From Subtercola endophyticus (GTDB lineage: Bacteria; Actinomycetota; Actinomycetes; Actinomycetales; Microbacteriaceae), in NCBI RefSeq assembly GCF_021044565.1, contig NZ_CP087997.1, positions 186,001-250,000 of the forward strand: 64,000 nt of DNA, written 5' to 3'. Under the pieces are notes generated by a model. It searched no databases and had not been told where the DNA came from. It saw only the letters and a program-made list of their open reading frames with translations. Shown piece by piece: positions 30,111-39,050 of the stretch (position 1 is the stretch's first letter; each line of letters opens with the position of its first letter). The position numbers were made by a program, and so were the translations under genes.

Positions 30111-31262
30111 ATGAACGGGGCCGCCGTCATCCGTGCCCCCGAGCTGCCCGCATTGCTCGCCGTCGTGCCGGCCGATACACCGCTGGGCGACGGCCTCGTT
30201 GCAACTGCCGGCACGTGGACGCGCGACGGTGCTCCCGATGGTGCACGCGGCGGTGCGCGCGATGCTGCGCTCGACGCTGCGCGCGGCGGTGCGCCCGACG
30301 GTGCAATCGATGGCTCGCGCGATGATGCTGTCGCACGCTTCACGCCCCGCTTCGCCGCGCCGCCGGGTACGGTCTACACGATCCTCGCGCGCGACGCAGC
30401 GACCGGCCCGTGGAGGCGTTTCGCCGAGGTGCAGGTGCCCCGAGCATCCGTCGACCGCAGCACGGTCGTCGAAACGATCGACCCCGGCGTCGACGAGATC
30501 CCTGCGAACCTGCTGCGCTTCTCGGTGACCTTCTCGGCGCCGATGAGCGAGGGCGGGGCGGCAGCGGGAATCCAGCTGCGTGACGCCGCCGGCGTCGACC
30601 TACCCGGGGCCCTGCTCGACATGCCGCCAGAACTCTGGGATCGCACGCACCGCCGCCTCACCCTGCTGCTCGAGCCCGGCCGCATTAAGCGCGGCCTGCA
30701 GCCGAATGTGCAGGCCGGGCCGCCGCTCATCGAGGGCTCCACAATCACCCTCGTCATCGACCCGCAGCTGCAGGATGCCCGGGGCCAACACCTCGCGGCC
30801 GGCGCCGAGCGCGTTTACCGAATCGGGCCGCCGCTGCGGTCACGCATCGACCCCGCGCTCTGGCACATCACCTGGCCTGTTCCGACGGCAGCCGCGTCGG
30901 GCGCTGCAGCGGTACCGGCCGCCGATGCCGACGGCGCGACAGCCGACATCGACGCTGTCCGAGGGGGCGCGGCAGCAACGCTGGTCGTGCGCTTCGACCG
31001 GTCGCTCGACCGTGCACTCTGCCGCCGCTACCTGCGCGTGCGAGACTCGGCCGGCCGAGTCGTCGAGGGCTTCGCAACCCTCAGCGCCGACGCGACGACG
31101 TGGACGTTCGTGGCCGCCGCCCCGGGCATCCACTGGTCTTTGCACGTCGACACCCGCCTCGAAGACCTCGCCGGAAACTCGGTGCGCCGGGTCTTCGACC
31201 GCGACCTCTCGAGCCCGGCCGACGACGGCATCACCGCGTCGCACGTGGTTCTGGAGCCGTAA
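30111..31262 (+). CDS. Unknown protein with SbsA-type Ig-like segments
   Basis: A 383-residue protein from the ATG at 30111; no credible upstream start exists between the previous stop and this codon. Residues about 35-75 are a low-complexity Asp-Gly-Ala-Arg repeat. The middle (NLLRFSVTFSAPMSEGGAAAGIQL followed by RRLTLLLEPGRIKRGLQPN) resembles the SbsA-type bacterial Ig-like domain, and the C-terminal part repeats the pattern (TLVVRFDRSLDRALCRRYLRV, WSLHVDTRLEDLAGNSVRRVF). No signal peptide is visible, unusual for this fold. It follows the beta-propeller-like gene and may form a two-protein module with it. Confidence 0.6.
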   Translation: MNGAAVIRAPELPALLAVVPADTPLGDGLVATAGTWTRDGAPDGARGGARDAALDAARGGAPDGAIDGSRDDAVARFTPRFAAPPGTVYTILARDAATGPWRRFAEVQVPRASVDRSTVVETIDPGVDEIPANLLRFSVTFSAPMSEGGAAAGIQLRDAAGVDLPGALLDMPPELWDRTHRRLTLLLEPGRIKRGLQPNVQAGPPLIEGSTITLVIDPQLQDARGQHLAAGAERVYRIGPPLRSRIDPALWHITWPVPTAAASGAAAVPAADADGATADIDAVRGGAAATLVVRFDRSLDRALCRRYLRVRDSAGRVVEGFATLSADATTWTFVAAAPGIHWSLHVDTRLEDLAGNSVRRVFDRDLSSPADDGITASHVVLEP

Positions 31263-31563
31263 GACACCGCGGCTCAATCTTTTCCATCGACCGGAATCGT
31301 GAGCGCTGATCAGCGGCGCGAATAGTCACTATTACCGAATTCGATCTGACGAAGTCGCTGCAGCATGCTGCCGATTTCCGGCACCACGAGCATCCACCAC
31401 CTGCGGCAGAACCTGGCCGCTCAGCAGCTCCGCCTCGCGCCCGGCGAGGGCGAGGCGCTGGATGCCCTGGGCTAATCGCTCGGTCGAAGTACCCCGCGCG
31501 GTAGAAGGTGGTCGAGCCTTGCGAGGGGCGACAGGCCTTGGTCTGCTGATCGGGCATGCCCCG

Positions 31564-31631
31564 AAAACGGAGGAGATTTCGCAGGGGTGCCCGCATATGG
31601 CGCTTACCCCTCCGGAATCTCCTCCGGTTTT
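31564..31631. repeat. Nested inverted repeat
   Basis: GGAGGAGATT (31569-31578) pairs with AATCTCCTCC (31616-31625), extended by AAAAC/GGTTTT on the outside, and an inner AGGGGT/ACCCCT pair (31583-31588 with 31606-31611) continues the stem. It may be a terminator or a small structured RNA. Confidence 0.55.
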
Positions 31632-31719
31632 GCGCGGGCCGCGCCGAGCGGAGCTCTCGACGCGCGGTGGTTTGGCGCGGCCGCACTGGTTCGAACTACT
31701 GCGGATGCGCCAACACACC

Positions 31720-31915
31720 GCGCCCGCGCCCGAAGTACCGCGGGCGCGCCGAAGTACCGCGGGCGCGCCCGAAGTACCGCCGGAGCGCCGAAGTACCGCG
31801 GATGCGCCAAACGCCGCGCCCGCGCCCGAAGTGCCGAGGGCGCGCCAAGACACCGCGCGTGCCGGAGGGGCGCCGCCGGGAGCCGCCTGCCGGGAGCCGC
31901 CTGCCGGGACCACCT
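31720..31915. repeat. GC-rich short direct repeats
   Basis: Variants of GAAGTACCGCGGGCGCGCC recur about every 19-36 bases (31732, 31752, 31774, 31792, 31833), and GGAGCCGCCTGCCG is duplicated near 31880-31910. No coding function was recognised. Confidence 0.6.
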
Positions 31916-31955
31916 TCCGCGACGGCCGCCGTGCCGAGCCGAGGTGCGAGCGCGG

Positions 31956-32738
31956 TCAGGCCGTCGCGCCCCGAATGCGCCGCGAGAGCTCGTCGGCGTA
32001 GTGGCGTATCTCGGCGGCCAAGTCCGGCCAGCGCTCGGGGTCGATGTGGTCGCGCGCAAACGTGACGGCGATGCCCGCGGCCGGCCAGCCCGAGTGATCG
32101 CGCACGGCGACGGCGACGGATGCCAGCCCCTCGGTGACGTCTCCGTCTTCGGCAGCGAATCCGTTGCTGCGCACCCGGGCCAGAACTGCGCGCAGGTCGC
32201 GCAGCGAATACGCGTCTCGCGCGGTGCGCACCGTGAACGCCTCGGAGTTCGGAAAGAGGGCCCGCAGCTGCGCGGCCGGCAGCGTCGCGAGCAATGCCCG
32301 CCCGCTCGCCGTCACGTGGCTGGGCAAGCGCACTCCGACGTCAGTGATGAGCGCGGGCCGGTGCGGGGCTCGCTCTTCGACGAGGTAGACCACGTCGCGG
32401 CCGTTCAGCACGGCGAGGTGGGCGCTTTCGCCGATCTTGTCGACGAGGGCGGCCAAAATGGGCGCCCCCAAACGCGCCAACGGTTCCTGCCGCGTGAATC
32501 CCGAGCTGAGCTCAAAGGCGGCGATGCCGACGCCGTATCGCTGCGCCTCGGGGTAGTGGATCGCGTACCCGTGCTCCACGAGAACGCCGAGCAGCCGATA
32601 GACCGTCGAGCGAGGCAGCCCGAGCGCCGACGCGACCGACGCCGCGGCCGTCGGCCCGCGCTGGGTGGAGAGAAACGTGACGATCGAAAGAATCTGGTGC
32701 GCCGCGGGCGCTGCCGCGCGAGGGCTTGTCATCTGCAT
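31956..32738 (-). CDS. IclR family regulator of the hut operon
   Basis: A 260-residue regulator. An N-terminal winged HTH (about residues 15-70, ILSIVTFLSTQRGPTAAASVASALGLPRSTVYRLLGVLVEHG) is followed by the IclR effector domain (about 85-255, including HVTASGRALLATLP and VAVAVRDHSGWPAAGIAVT). It is transcribed divergently from hutH with 125 bases between starts and a palindrome in the gap. It therefore most likely controls histidine utilisation, replacing HutC-type regulation. Confidence 0.9.
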   Translation of the reverse strand: MQMTSPRAAAPAAHQILSIVTFLSTQRGPTAAASVASALGLPRSTVYRLLGVLVEHGYAIHYPEAQRYGVGIAAFELSSGFTRQEPLARLGAPILAALVDKIGESAHLAVLNGRDVVYLVEERAPHRPALITDVGVRLPSHVTASGRALLATLPAAQLRALFPNSEAFTVRTARDAYSLRDLRAVLARVRSNGFAAEDGDVTEGLASVAVAVRDHSGWPAAGIAVTFARDHIDPERWPDLAAEIRHYADELSRRIRGATA

Positions 32739-32794
32739 CCTCCCTCAGCGCGGGCCGCTGCTGCCGCCCCCGCCGTGTTGCGGTCGCGTTAACA

Positions 32795-32810
32795 GTCTCA
32801 CATCTGAGAC
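32795..32810. promoter_or_regulatory. Palindromic operator before hutH
   Basis: GTCTCA-CATC-TGAGAC is a perfect 6-bp inverted repeat with a 4-base spacer, lying between the IclR gene and hutH, 54 bases before the hutH start. It is the best candidate binding site for the IclR regulator. Confidence 0.6.
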
Positions 32811-32863
32811 ACCGGATGCCCGTGGGCCCACATTTCGCGGCCCCCGATGTATTTGATGGGCTC

Positions 32864-34417
32864 ATGACCACCACGATTTCCCCCGCCGTCGTTCTCGGCG
32901 CGGGCGCCCCGTCGATCGACGAGGTCGTTCGCATCGCCCGGTTCGGTGCGGCAGTGACCCTCGCCGACGACGCGCTCAGCGGCATGGCGACAACGCGCTC
33001 GATCGTCGAGCATCTCGCCGACGACCCCGAACCGCACTACGGCATCTCCACCGGCTTCGGCGCCTTGGCGACCACGTTCATCACGGCGGAGCGACGGCGG
33101 CAGCTGCAGCAGAGCCTCGTGCGATCGCACGCCGCCGGCTCGGGGCGCGAGGTCGAAACCGAGGTGACGCGTGCGCTGATGACGCTGCGGCTCTGCACGC
33201 TGCTGACGGCTCGCACGGGCATCCGCCCGCTCGTCGCCGAGACCTACGCCGCGGTACTCAACGCGGGCATCACCCCCGTCGTCTTCGAATACGGCTCGCT
33301 GGGCTGCTCGGGCGACCTGGCGCCGCTGGCGCACTGCGCCCTGGCGCTGATGGGCGAGGGCACCGTTCGCACCCGCGACGGCGAGCTGGTCGACGCGTCA
33401 GCGGCACTTGCCGAGGCCGGCATCACGCCCGTGGTTCTCGCCGAGAAAGAGGGGCTCGCGCTCATCAATGGCACCGACGGCATGCTCGGCATGCTGGCCC
33501 TCGCGATCACCGCCCTCGACCGGCTGATGACCACCGCCGACATCTCAGCGGCCATGAGCGTCGAAGCGCTGCTCGGAACCGACGCGGTCTTCGCGGCCGA
33601 TCTTCAGGCGCTGCGCCCGCAGTTCGGCCAGAGCGTGTCGGCACGAAACATCGCCCGGATGCTCGCTTACTCGCCTCTCGTCGCGAGTCACAAGGGCCCC
33701 GAATGCACGCGCGTGCAAGACGCGTACTCGCTGCGCTGCGCGCCCCAAGTGCACGGCGCCGCGCGCGACACCATCGCTCACGCCCGCCTCGTGGCCGAGC
33801 GCGAACTCGCGTCGGCCATCGACAATCCCGTCGTGACGCTCGACGGCCGGGTCGAATCGAACGGCAACTTTCACGGCGCTCCCGTCGCCTACGTGCTCGA
33901 CTTTCTCGCCATTGTCGTAGCGGATGTCGCGAGCATGTCAGAACGCCGCATCGACCGGATGCTCGACCCTCGCCGCAACGAAGGCCTGCCGCCGTTTCTC
34001 GCCCACGAGATCGGGGTCGACTCCGGGCTGATGATCGCTCAGTACACCGCGGCCGGCATCGTCTCGGAGCTGAAACGACTCGCGGCACCGGCGTCGGTCG
34101 ACTCGATTCCCTCGTCGGCGATGCAAGAAGACCACGTATCGATGGGCTGGGCGGCCGGCCGCAAGCTGCGGATCGCTATCGACGGTCTCGCCCAGGTGCT
34201 GGCGATCGAGGTCATGACCGCCTCGCGGGCGCTCGATCTGCGCGCCCCGCTGCTGGCAGGGCCCGCAACCGGAGCCGTTCGCGACCGGGTCAGAACCGTG
34301 GTGGCCGGGCCTGGTGCCGACCGGTATCTCGCGCCCGAGATCGCCGCGGTCGTCGAACTCGTCGCCGACGGCTCCGTGCTGGCGGCCGCGAGCACGGAGC
34401 TCGGCGCGCTCGAGTGA
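32864..34417 (+). CDS. hutH: Histidine ammonia-lyase
   Basis: A 517-residue aromatic-amino-acid lyase that deaminates histidine to urocanate. The MIO-forming site is GSLGCSGDLAPLAH with Cys148-Ser149-Gly150, so the usual Ala-Ser-Gly is Cys-Ser-Gly. YGISTGFGAL, NGTDGMLGML and SSAMQEDHVSMGW are other family motifs. I chose the ATG at 32864 because it gives the family length. It is the first gene of the hut operon; hutU follows after 99 bases. Confidence 0.96.
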   Translation: MTTTISPAVVLGAGAPSIDEVVRIARFGAAVTLADDALSGMATTRSIVEHLADDPEPHYGISTGFGALATTFITAERRRQLQQSLVRSHAAGSGREVETEVTRALMTLRLCTLLTARTGIRPLVAETYAAVLNAGITPVVFEYGSLGCSGDLAPLAHCALALMGEGTVRTRDGELVDASAALAEAGITPVVLAEKEGLALINGTDGMLGMLALAITALDRLMTTADISAAMSVEALLGTDAVFAADLQALRPQFGQSVSARNIARMLAYSPLVASHKGPECTRVQDAYSLRCAPQVHGAARDTIAHARLVAERELASAIDNPVVTLDGRVESNGNFHGAPVAYVLDFLAIVVADVASMSERRIDRMLDPRRNEGLPPFLAHEIGVDSGLMIAQYTAAGIVSELKRLAAPASVDSIPSSAMQEDHVSMGWAAGRKLRIAIDGLAQVLAIEVMTASRALDLRAPLLAGPATGAVRDRVRTVVAGPGADRYLAPEIAAVVELVADGSVLAAASTELGALE

Positions 34418-34516
34418 GTCCCGTGTCGCTGCCGCTGCCGCTTCCACATCACCTCACCGCATTCCACTGAGAAGCCTCCCCACCCCACACCTGTCACACC
34501 ACCGATCGGACACCTC

Positions 34517-36262
34517 ATGACCACCCTCGACCCCCGCCGGGCATCCGGCCCCCGTGTCGTTCACGCCGCCCACGGCACCCAGCTCTCGGCGAAGAGCTGG
34601 CAGACCGAGGCGCCGCTGCGAATGCTCATGAACAACCTCGACCCGGAGGTCGCTGAGCGCCCCGACGACCTCGTGGTGTACGGGGGCACCGGCAAGGCGG
34701 CGCGCAGTTGGGAGGCGTATGACGCGATCATCCGTACGCTCGAAGACCTCGACGACGACGAAACGCTGCTGGTGCAATCGGGCAAACCTGTCGGAGTCTT
34801 TCGCACTCATGTGTGGGCCCCGCGTGTGCTGATCGCCAACTCGAATCTCGTGGGCGACTGGGCGACGTGGCCCGAGTTCCGCCGGCTCGAGGCGCTCGGG
34901 CTCACGATGTACGGCCAGATGACGGCCGGTTCGTGGATCTACATCGGCACCCAGGGCATCTTGCAGGGCACCTACGAGACCTTCGCCGCCATCGCCGACA
35001 AGCGCTTCGGCGGCTCCCTCGCCGGAACCCTGACTCTTACGGGCGGCGCCGGTGGAATGGGCGGCGCCCAGCCCCTGGCGGTCACCATGAACGAGGGCGT
35101 CGTGCTCATCGTCGACGTCGACCCGGCGCGACTGCGGCGCCGCGTCGATCACCACTACCTCGACGAAATGACCGACGATCTCGACGACGCGCTCGCCCGC
35201 GTGCTCTCTGCGAAGGCCGAACGGCGGCCGTTGTCGGTCGGTCTCGTCGGCAACGCTGCCACCGTCTTCACCGAATTGCTCGAGCGAGGCGTCGCGATCG
35301 ACATCGTCACCGATCAGACGTCGGCACACGATCCGCTGGCCTACCTGCCCGAGGGTGTCTCGGTGGCCGAGTGGCCGGCGCTCGCCGCCGCCGACCCCGA
35401 GACGTTCACCGAGCGCTCGCGCGCCTCGATGGCCAAACACGTCGCGGCGATGGTCGGGTTTCAGGATGCCGGTGCCGAAGTCTTCGACTACGGAAACTCG
35501 ATTCGCCGCGAGGCCGAACTGGGCGGCTGCGAGCGGGCGTTCGACTTTCCCGGATTCGTTCCCGCGTACATCCGCCCGCTCTTCGCCGAAGGCAAGGGGC
35601 CGTTCCGCTGGGTGGCGCTGTCGGGTGACCCCGCCGACATCGCGGCCACCGACAGGGCGATTCTCGAGCTGTTTCCGAACGACACGAAGCTGCACCGCTG
35701 GATCACCCAGGCGGCGGAGAAGGTGTCGTTCGAGGGGCTGCCGGCACGAATCTGCTGGCTGGGGTACAAAGAGCGCCACCTCGCCGGGCTGAAGTTCAAC
35801 CAGATGGTCGCGTCGGGCGAGCTGAGCGCACCGATCGTGATCGGGCGCGACCACCTCGACTCGGGATCGGTGGCGTCGCCGTACCGGGAGACCGAGGGCA
35901 TGGCAGACGGCTCGGATGCGATCGCCGACTGGCCGCTGCTGAACGCGCTGCTGAACACCGCCTCGGGGGCGACGTGGGTGTCGATTCACCACGGCGGTGG
36001 GGTCGGCATCGGGCGCAGCATCCACGCCGGCCAAGTCTGTGTGGCCGACGGAACCGCGCTCGCGGCCGAGAAGATCGAGCGCGTGCTGGTCAACGACCCG
36101 GGCACCGGGGTCATGCGGCACGTCGACGCGGGGTACGAGCGGGCGCGCGAGGTCGCTCGCGAGCGAGGGCTGCGCATCCCGATGGAGGAGGCCGCCGGTC
36201 GTCACCCGGGCGCGGGCATCGATGAGGGCGCTGTGCTGGATCAGCGCGCGGGCGGCGCGTGA
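34517..36262 (+). CDS. hutU: Urocanate hydratase
   Basis: A 581-residue urocanase that hydrates urocanate to imidazolonepropionate using tightly bound NAD as electrophile. [45 protein letters not shown] (NAD-binding) and [19 protein letters not shown] are hallmarks. The C-terminal [15 protein letters not shown] is conserved. Its stop overlaps the start of the next gene by one base (TGATG). It is slightly longer than the usual 555 residues owing to a C-terminal tail. Confidence 0.97.
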   Translation: MTTLDPRRASGPRVVHAAHGTQLSAKSWQTEAPLRMLMNNLDPEVAERPDDLVVYGGTGKAARSWEAYDAIIRTLEDLDDDETLLVQSGKPVGVFRTHVWAPRVLIANSNLVGDWATWPEFRRLEALGLTMYGQMTAGSWIYIGTQGILQGTYETFAAIADKRFGGSLAGTLTLTGGAGGMGGAQPLAVTMNEGVVLIVDVDPARLRRRVDHHYLDEMTDDLDDALARVLSAKAERRPLSVGLVGNAATVFTELLERGVAIDIVTDQTSAHDPLAYLPEGVSVAEWPALAAADPETFTERSRASMAKHVAAMVGFQDAGAEVFDYGNSIRREAELGGCERAFDFPGFVPAYIRPLFAEGKGPFRWVALSGDPADIAATDRAILELFPNDTKLHRWITQAAEKVSFEGLPARICWLGYKERHLAGLKFNQMVASGELSAPIVIGRDHLDSGSVASPYRETEGMADGSDAIADWPLLNALLNTASGATWVSIHHGGGVGIGRSIHAGQVCVADGTALAAEKIERVLVNDPGTGVMRHVDAGYERAREVARERGLRIPMEEAAGRHPGAGIDEGAVLDQRAGGA

Positions 36263-37533
36263 TGCCGTCGACCGCGAGTGTCAGTGGTTCGGGCCTGTTG
36301 CCGGGTCTGCGCGAGATCGAGGATGTCGGCCGAGGCGGCTCGCGGACCGGCGGCGGCGCACGCGGCGGGTCGCTGGGCGGCTCGCGCGCTGGGTACCACC
36401 GTCACCTCTTCGATGACGCCGAACTCGACCTGCGCGCCTGGTTCATCGAGCGAGCCACCGCTGCAGGTCTCGCCGTCGAGACCGATCGCAACGCGAACAT
36501 CTGGGCGTGGTGGGGCGTGCCAGGCCCCGACGCGGTGGTCACCGGCAGCCACCTCGACTCGGTGCCGGGCGGCGGAGCCTACGACGGGCCGCTCGGGGTG
36601 GTCTCGGCCCTCGACGCCGTCGCCGCGTTGCGCGCGGCCGGCTTCGCCCCGAGCCGACCCTTCGCCGTCGTGGTCTTCGCCGAAGAAGAAGGATCGCGGT
36701 TCGGGGTGGCGTGCCTCGGCTCCCGTCTCATGACCGGGCAGCTGAATCCCGAGCGCGCACGCGCCCTCCTCGACCCCGACGGCGTTTCGCTCGCCGAGGC
36801 GGGCTCGCGTGCGGGCTTCGACGTGGCTAACCTCGGCCACGACCCCGAGGCCCTCGCGCGGATCGGCCTCTTCATCGAGCTGCACGTCGAGCAAGGGCGC
36901 GGGCTCATCGACCTGGGTGCGCCCGTCGCCGTCGCGTCGTCGATTCTCGCGCACGGCCGCTGGCGTCTCACCTTCACGGGCCAGGCGAACCACGCCGGCG
37001 CCACGCTGATGCACGGTCGCCGCGATCCGGTGGTTGCGGCCTCCCGTGCGATCGTCGGGCTTCGCGATATCGCTGCCTCGCACGCGGCTCAGGATGCCCG
37101 GACGACCGTCGGGCGTTCGAACTGGGCTCCGGGCGGCACGAACGTCATCGCCGCCGAAGCGTCGGTGTGGCTCGATGCCCGGGCGGCGACGGATGCCGAT
37201 ACTCGCGCCCTCGTCGCCGAGATCGTCGAGGCATCCCGAGCATCGGCGGCGCTCGAGGGCTGCGAGCTCGACGTGGCCGAAGAGAGCTGGAGCGGCGCCG
37301 TGCGGTTCGACGTCGGCCTGCGCGAGCGGTTCGCTGCGGCGCTCGGCGATGTTCCCCGGCTCAGCACCGGCGCCGGTCACGATGCGGGTGTTCTTGCCGG
37401 CGTCGTTCCGACGGCGATGCTGTTCGTGCGCAACCCCACCGGCATCTCGCACGCGCCGGAGGAGTTCGCCGAGCACGCCGATACGCTGGCGGGCGTCGAG
37501 GCGCTGACGAGCATCCTGCGGTCGCTGCTGTGA
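36262..37533 (+). CDS. M20 amidohydrolase, probable N-formylglutamate hydrolase of the hut pathway
   Basis: A 423-residue Zn-dependent hydrolase of the allantoate amidohydrolase / N-carbamoyl-L-amino-acid hydrolase group. All metal-binding motifs are present: GSHLDSVPGGGAYDGPLGV, the EEE in VFAEEEGSRFG, ELHVEQGRGL, and the C-terminal His in ISHAPEEF; the dimerisation loop has NHAGATLMHGRRD. It lies between hutU and hutF, with one- and four-base overlaps. Since HutF yields N-formylglutamate and no HutG-type deformylase is present here, the likely job is release of formate and glutamate. That role is inferred from context. Confidence 0.85.
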   Translation: MPSTASVSGSGLLPGLREIEDVGRGGSRTGGGARGGSLGGSRAGYHRHLFDDAELDLRAWFIERATAAGLAVETDRNANIWAWWGVPGPDAVVTGSHLDSVPGGGAYDGPLGVVSALDAVAALRAAGFAPSRPFAVVVFAEEEGSRFGVACLGSRLMTGQLNPERARALLDPDGVSLAEAGSRAGFDVANLGHDPEALARIGLFIELHVEQGRGLIDLGAPVAVASSILAHGRWRLTFTGQANHAGATLMHGRRDPVVAASRAIVGLRDIAASHAAQDARTTVGRSNWAPGGTNVIAAEASVWLDARAATDADTRALVAEIVEASRASAALEGCELDVAEESWSGAVRFDVGLRERFAAALGDVPRLSTGAGHDAGVLAGVVPTAMLFVRNPTGISHAPEEFAEHADTLAGVEALTSILRSLL

Positions 37534-39050
37534 GCGGCTCCGGTGGCGCCGAGCGCGAGGCCCGAGCCGACCGCGACGCTGGAGACGGCACCGGTGGCGC
37601 CGGCGACAGCGCCGCGTCGGCACGCGCGCAACGGCTCACGCGAGCAGACCCCACGGCCCCGGCGTTCTGGTGCGACACCGCCCTCGTGGCGGGTCGAGCC
37701 GTGCGATCGGTGCGGCTGGAGACCGACACGAGCGGCCGAATCGCCGCCGTGACCGGCGGAGTCGCGCCGCTCGGCGGCGACACACAGCTGGGAACCGTGG
37801 TTGCCGGAATGGCGAACGCTCACTCGCACGCCTTCCACCGGGTTCTGCGCGGGCGCACTAACGCCGGCAGCGGTGACTTCTGGGGTTGGCGCACCCGCAT
37901 GTATGCGGCCGCGAACGCCCTCGATCCCGATCTCTACCGCGCACTCGCCATCGGCGTCTTCGGCGAGATGCTCGCTGCCGGATACACCGCGGTGGGGGAG
38001 TTCCACTACGTACACCACCGGCCGGATGCAACGCCCTACACGCCGCCGCACGCCATGGAACTCGCGCTCGCCGAGGCCGCCCACGCCGTTGGCATCCGGC
38101 TCGTGCTGCTCGACACGCTCTACCTCACGGGCGGAATCGATTCGCCCCTCGAGGCCGAGCAGCGACGCTTCGGCGATGGCTCCGCTGAGCGGTGGCTCGT
38201 CCGCTGGTTTTCGCTTCGTGACGAACTCGCGCGTTACGCGCCGCTTGTCACTCTGGGTGCGGCCGTGCATTCGGTGCGCGCCGTGCCACCGGATGCTCTC
38301 GCCGTCGTTGCGCGCCAGCTTGCCCCCGACGTGCCCCTGCACGTGCACGTCTCGGAGCAGCCGCGCGAGAACGACGAATGCCTCGCGCGTTATGGAGCCA
38401 CGCCGACCAGGATGCTCGCCGACGCGGGCATGCTGAGCCCGCGCTTGAGCGTCGTTCACGCGACTCACCTCACCGACGGAGACGTGGCTCTGCTCGGCGC
38501 TGCCGGCGTCACTGTCGTCATGTGTCCGAGCACCGAGGCCGACCTGGGCGACGGAATCGGCCCCGCCCGACGCCTCGCCGATTCAGGATGCCGCATCGCT
38601 CTCGGCTCCGACCAGAACGCCGTCATCGACCCCTTTCTCGAAATGCGCGGTCTCGAAGCGGGGGAGCGGCTCGCCTCGGGCCGGCGCGGGCGGTTCTCGC
38701 CCGCCGACCTGCTCACCGCTGCGGGGCCCGACGGTTACGCCTCGCTCGGGCTCGGCGGCGGCCTGGCGGCGGGAGCCTGGGCCGACTGGGTCGAGGTCGA
38801 AACCATGTCGGTTCGCACCATCGGCGGCGACATCGAGCAGCTCGCCCTCACTGCGACGTCGGCCGACGTGCTCCGCGTTTTCGTGGGCGGTGTCTGCGTC
38901 GCCGGCAGCGGCAGCGGTGCACGCGTCAGTGCCGCCGACCGTGCCGCGCGCACGGCCCGCAGCGGCGCCCCAGACACCCCGGCCCACGCCCTCGGTCGGG
39001 CCATAGCCGAGATCGACCGACTTATCCAGAGGCAGCACCATGGCAACTGA
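37530..39050 (+). CDS. hutF: Formimidoylglutamate deiminase
   Basis: A 506-residue amidohydrolase-superfamily enzyme converting N-formimidoyl-L-glutamate to N-formyl-L-glutamate and ammonia. Metal ligands: AHSHAFHR, HVSEQPRENDECL, VHATHLTDGDV and the Asp in GSDQNAVIDPFLEMR. The GTG at 37530 overlaps the previous stop (GTGA). This gives an Ala/Gly/Asp-rich N-terminal extension of about 40 residues before the domain, longer than usual; a later start is possible. It overlaps hutI by 11 bases. Confidence 0.92.
   Translation: MSGSGGAEREARADRDAGDGTGGAGDSAASARAQRLTRADPTAPAFWCDTALVAGRAVRSVRLETDTSGRIAAVTGGVAPLGGDTQLGTVVAGMANAHSHAFHRVLRGRTNAGSGDFWGWRTRMYAAANALDPDLYRALAIGVFGEMLAAGYTAVGEFHYVHHRPDATPYTPPHAMELALAEAAHAVGIRLVLLDTLYLTGGIDSPLEAEQRRFGDGSAERWLVRWFSLRDELARYAPLVTLGAAVHSVRAVPPDALAVVARQLAPDVPLHVHVSEQPRENDECLARYGATPTRMLADAGMLSPRLSVVHATHLTDGDVALLGAAGVTVVMCPSTEADLGDGIGPARRLADSGCRIALGSDQNAVIDPFLEMRGLEAGERLASGRRGRFSPADLLTAAGPDGYASLGLGGGLAAGAWADWVEVETMSVRTIGGDIEQLALTATSADVLRVFVGGVCVAGSGSGARVSAADRAARTARSGAPDTPAHALGRAIAEIDRLIQRQHHGN

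Larger units (their letters stand above)
31263..31955. other. 693-base gap, no supported gene
   Basis: Long open frames exist on both strands but their translations are low-complexity and do not look like proteins. The stretch holds a nested hairpin at 31564-31631 and a run of short GC-rich direct repeats at about 31720-31915. A minus-strand frame ending near 31332 has a more protein-like last 60 residues and could be a gene remnant. Confidence 0.6.

Noticed and set aside
31332..31913. Minus-strand frame between the Ig-like gene and the IclR gene
   Set aside because: Most of it encodes a repetitive Ala/Gly/Ser/Thr pattern arising from the DNA repeats; only the last 60 residues look protein-like, so at most it is a remnant.
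34493..34518. GTCACA before hutU as a fourth ECF41 promoter
   Set aside because: GTCACA is present at 34493 but the bases at the required distance are CAT, not GTC, and hutU fits the hut operon.
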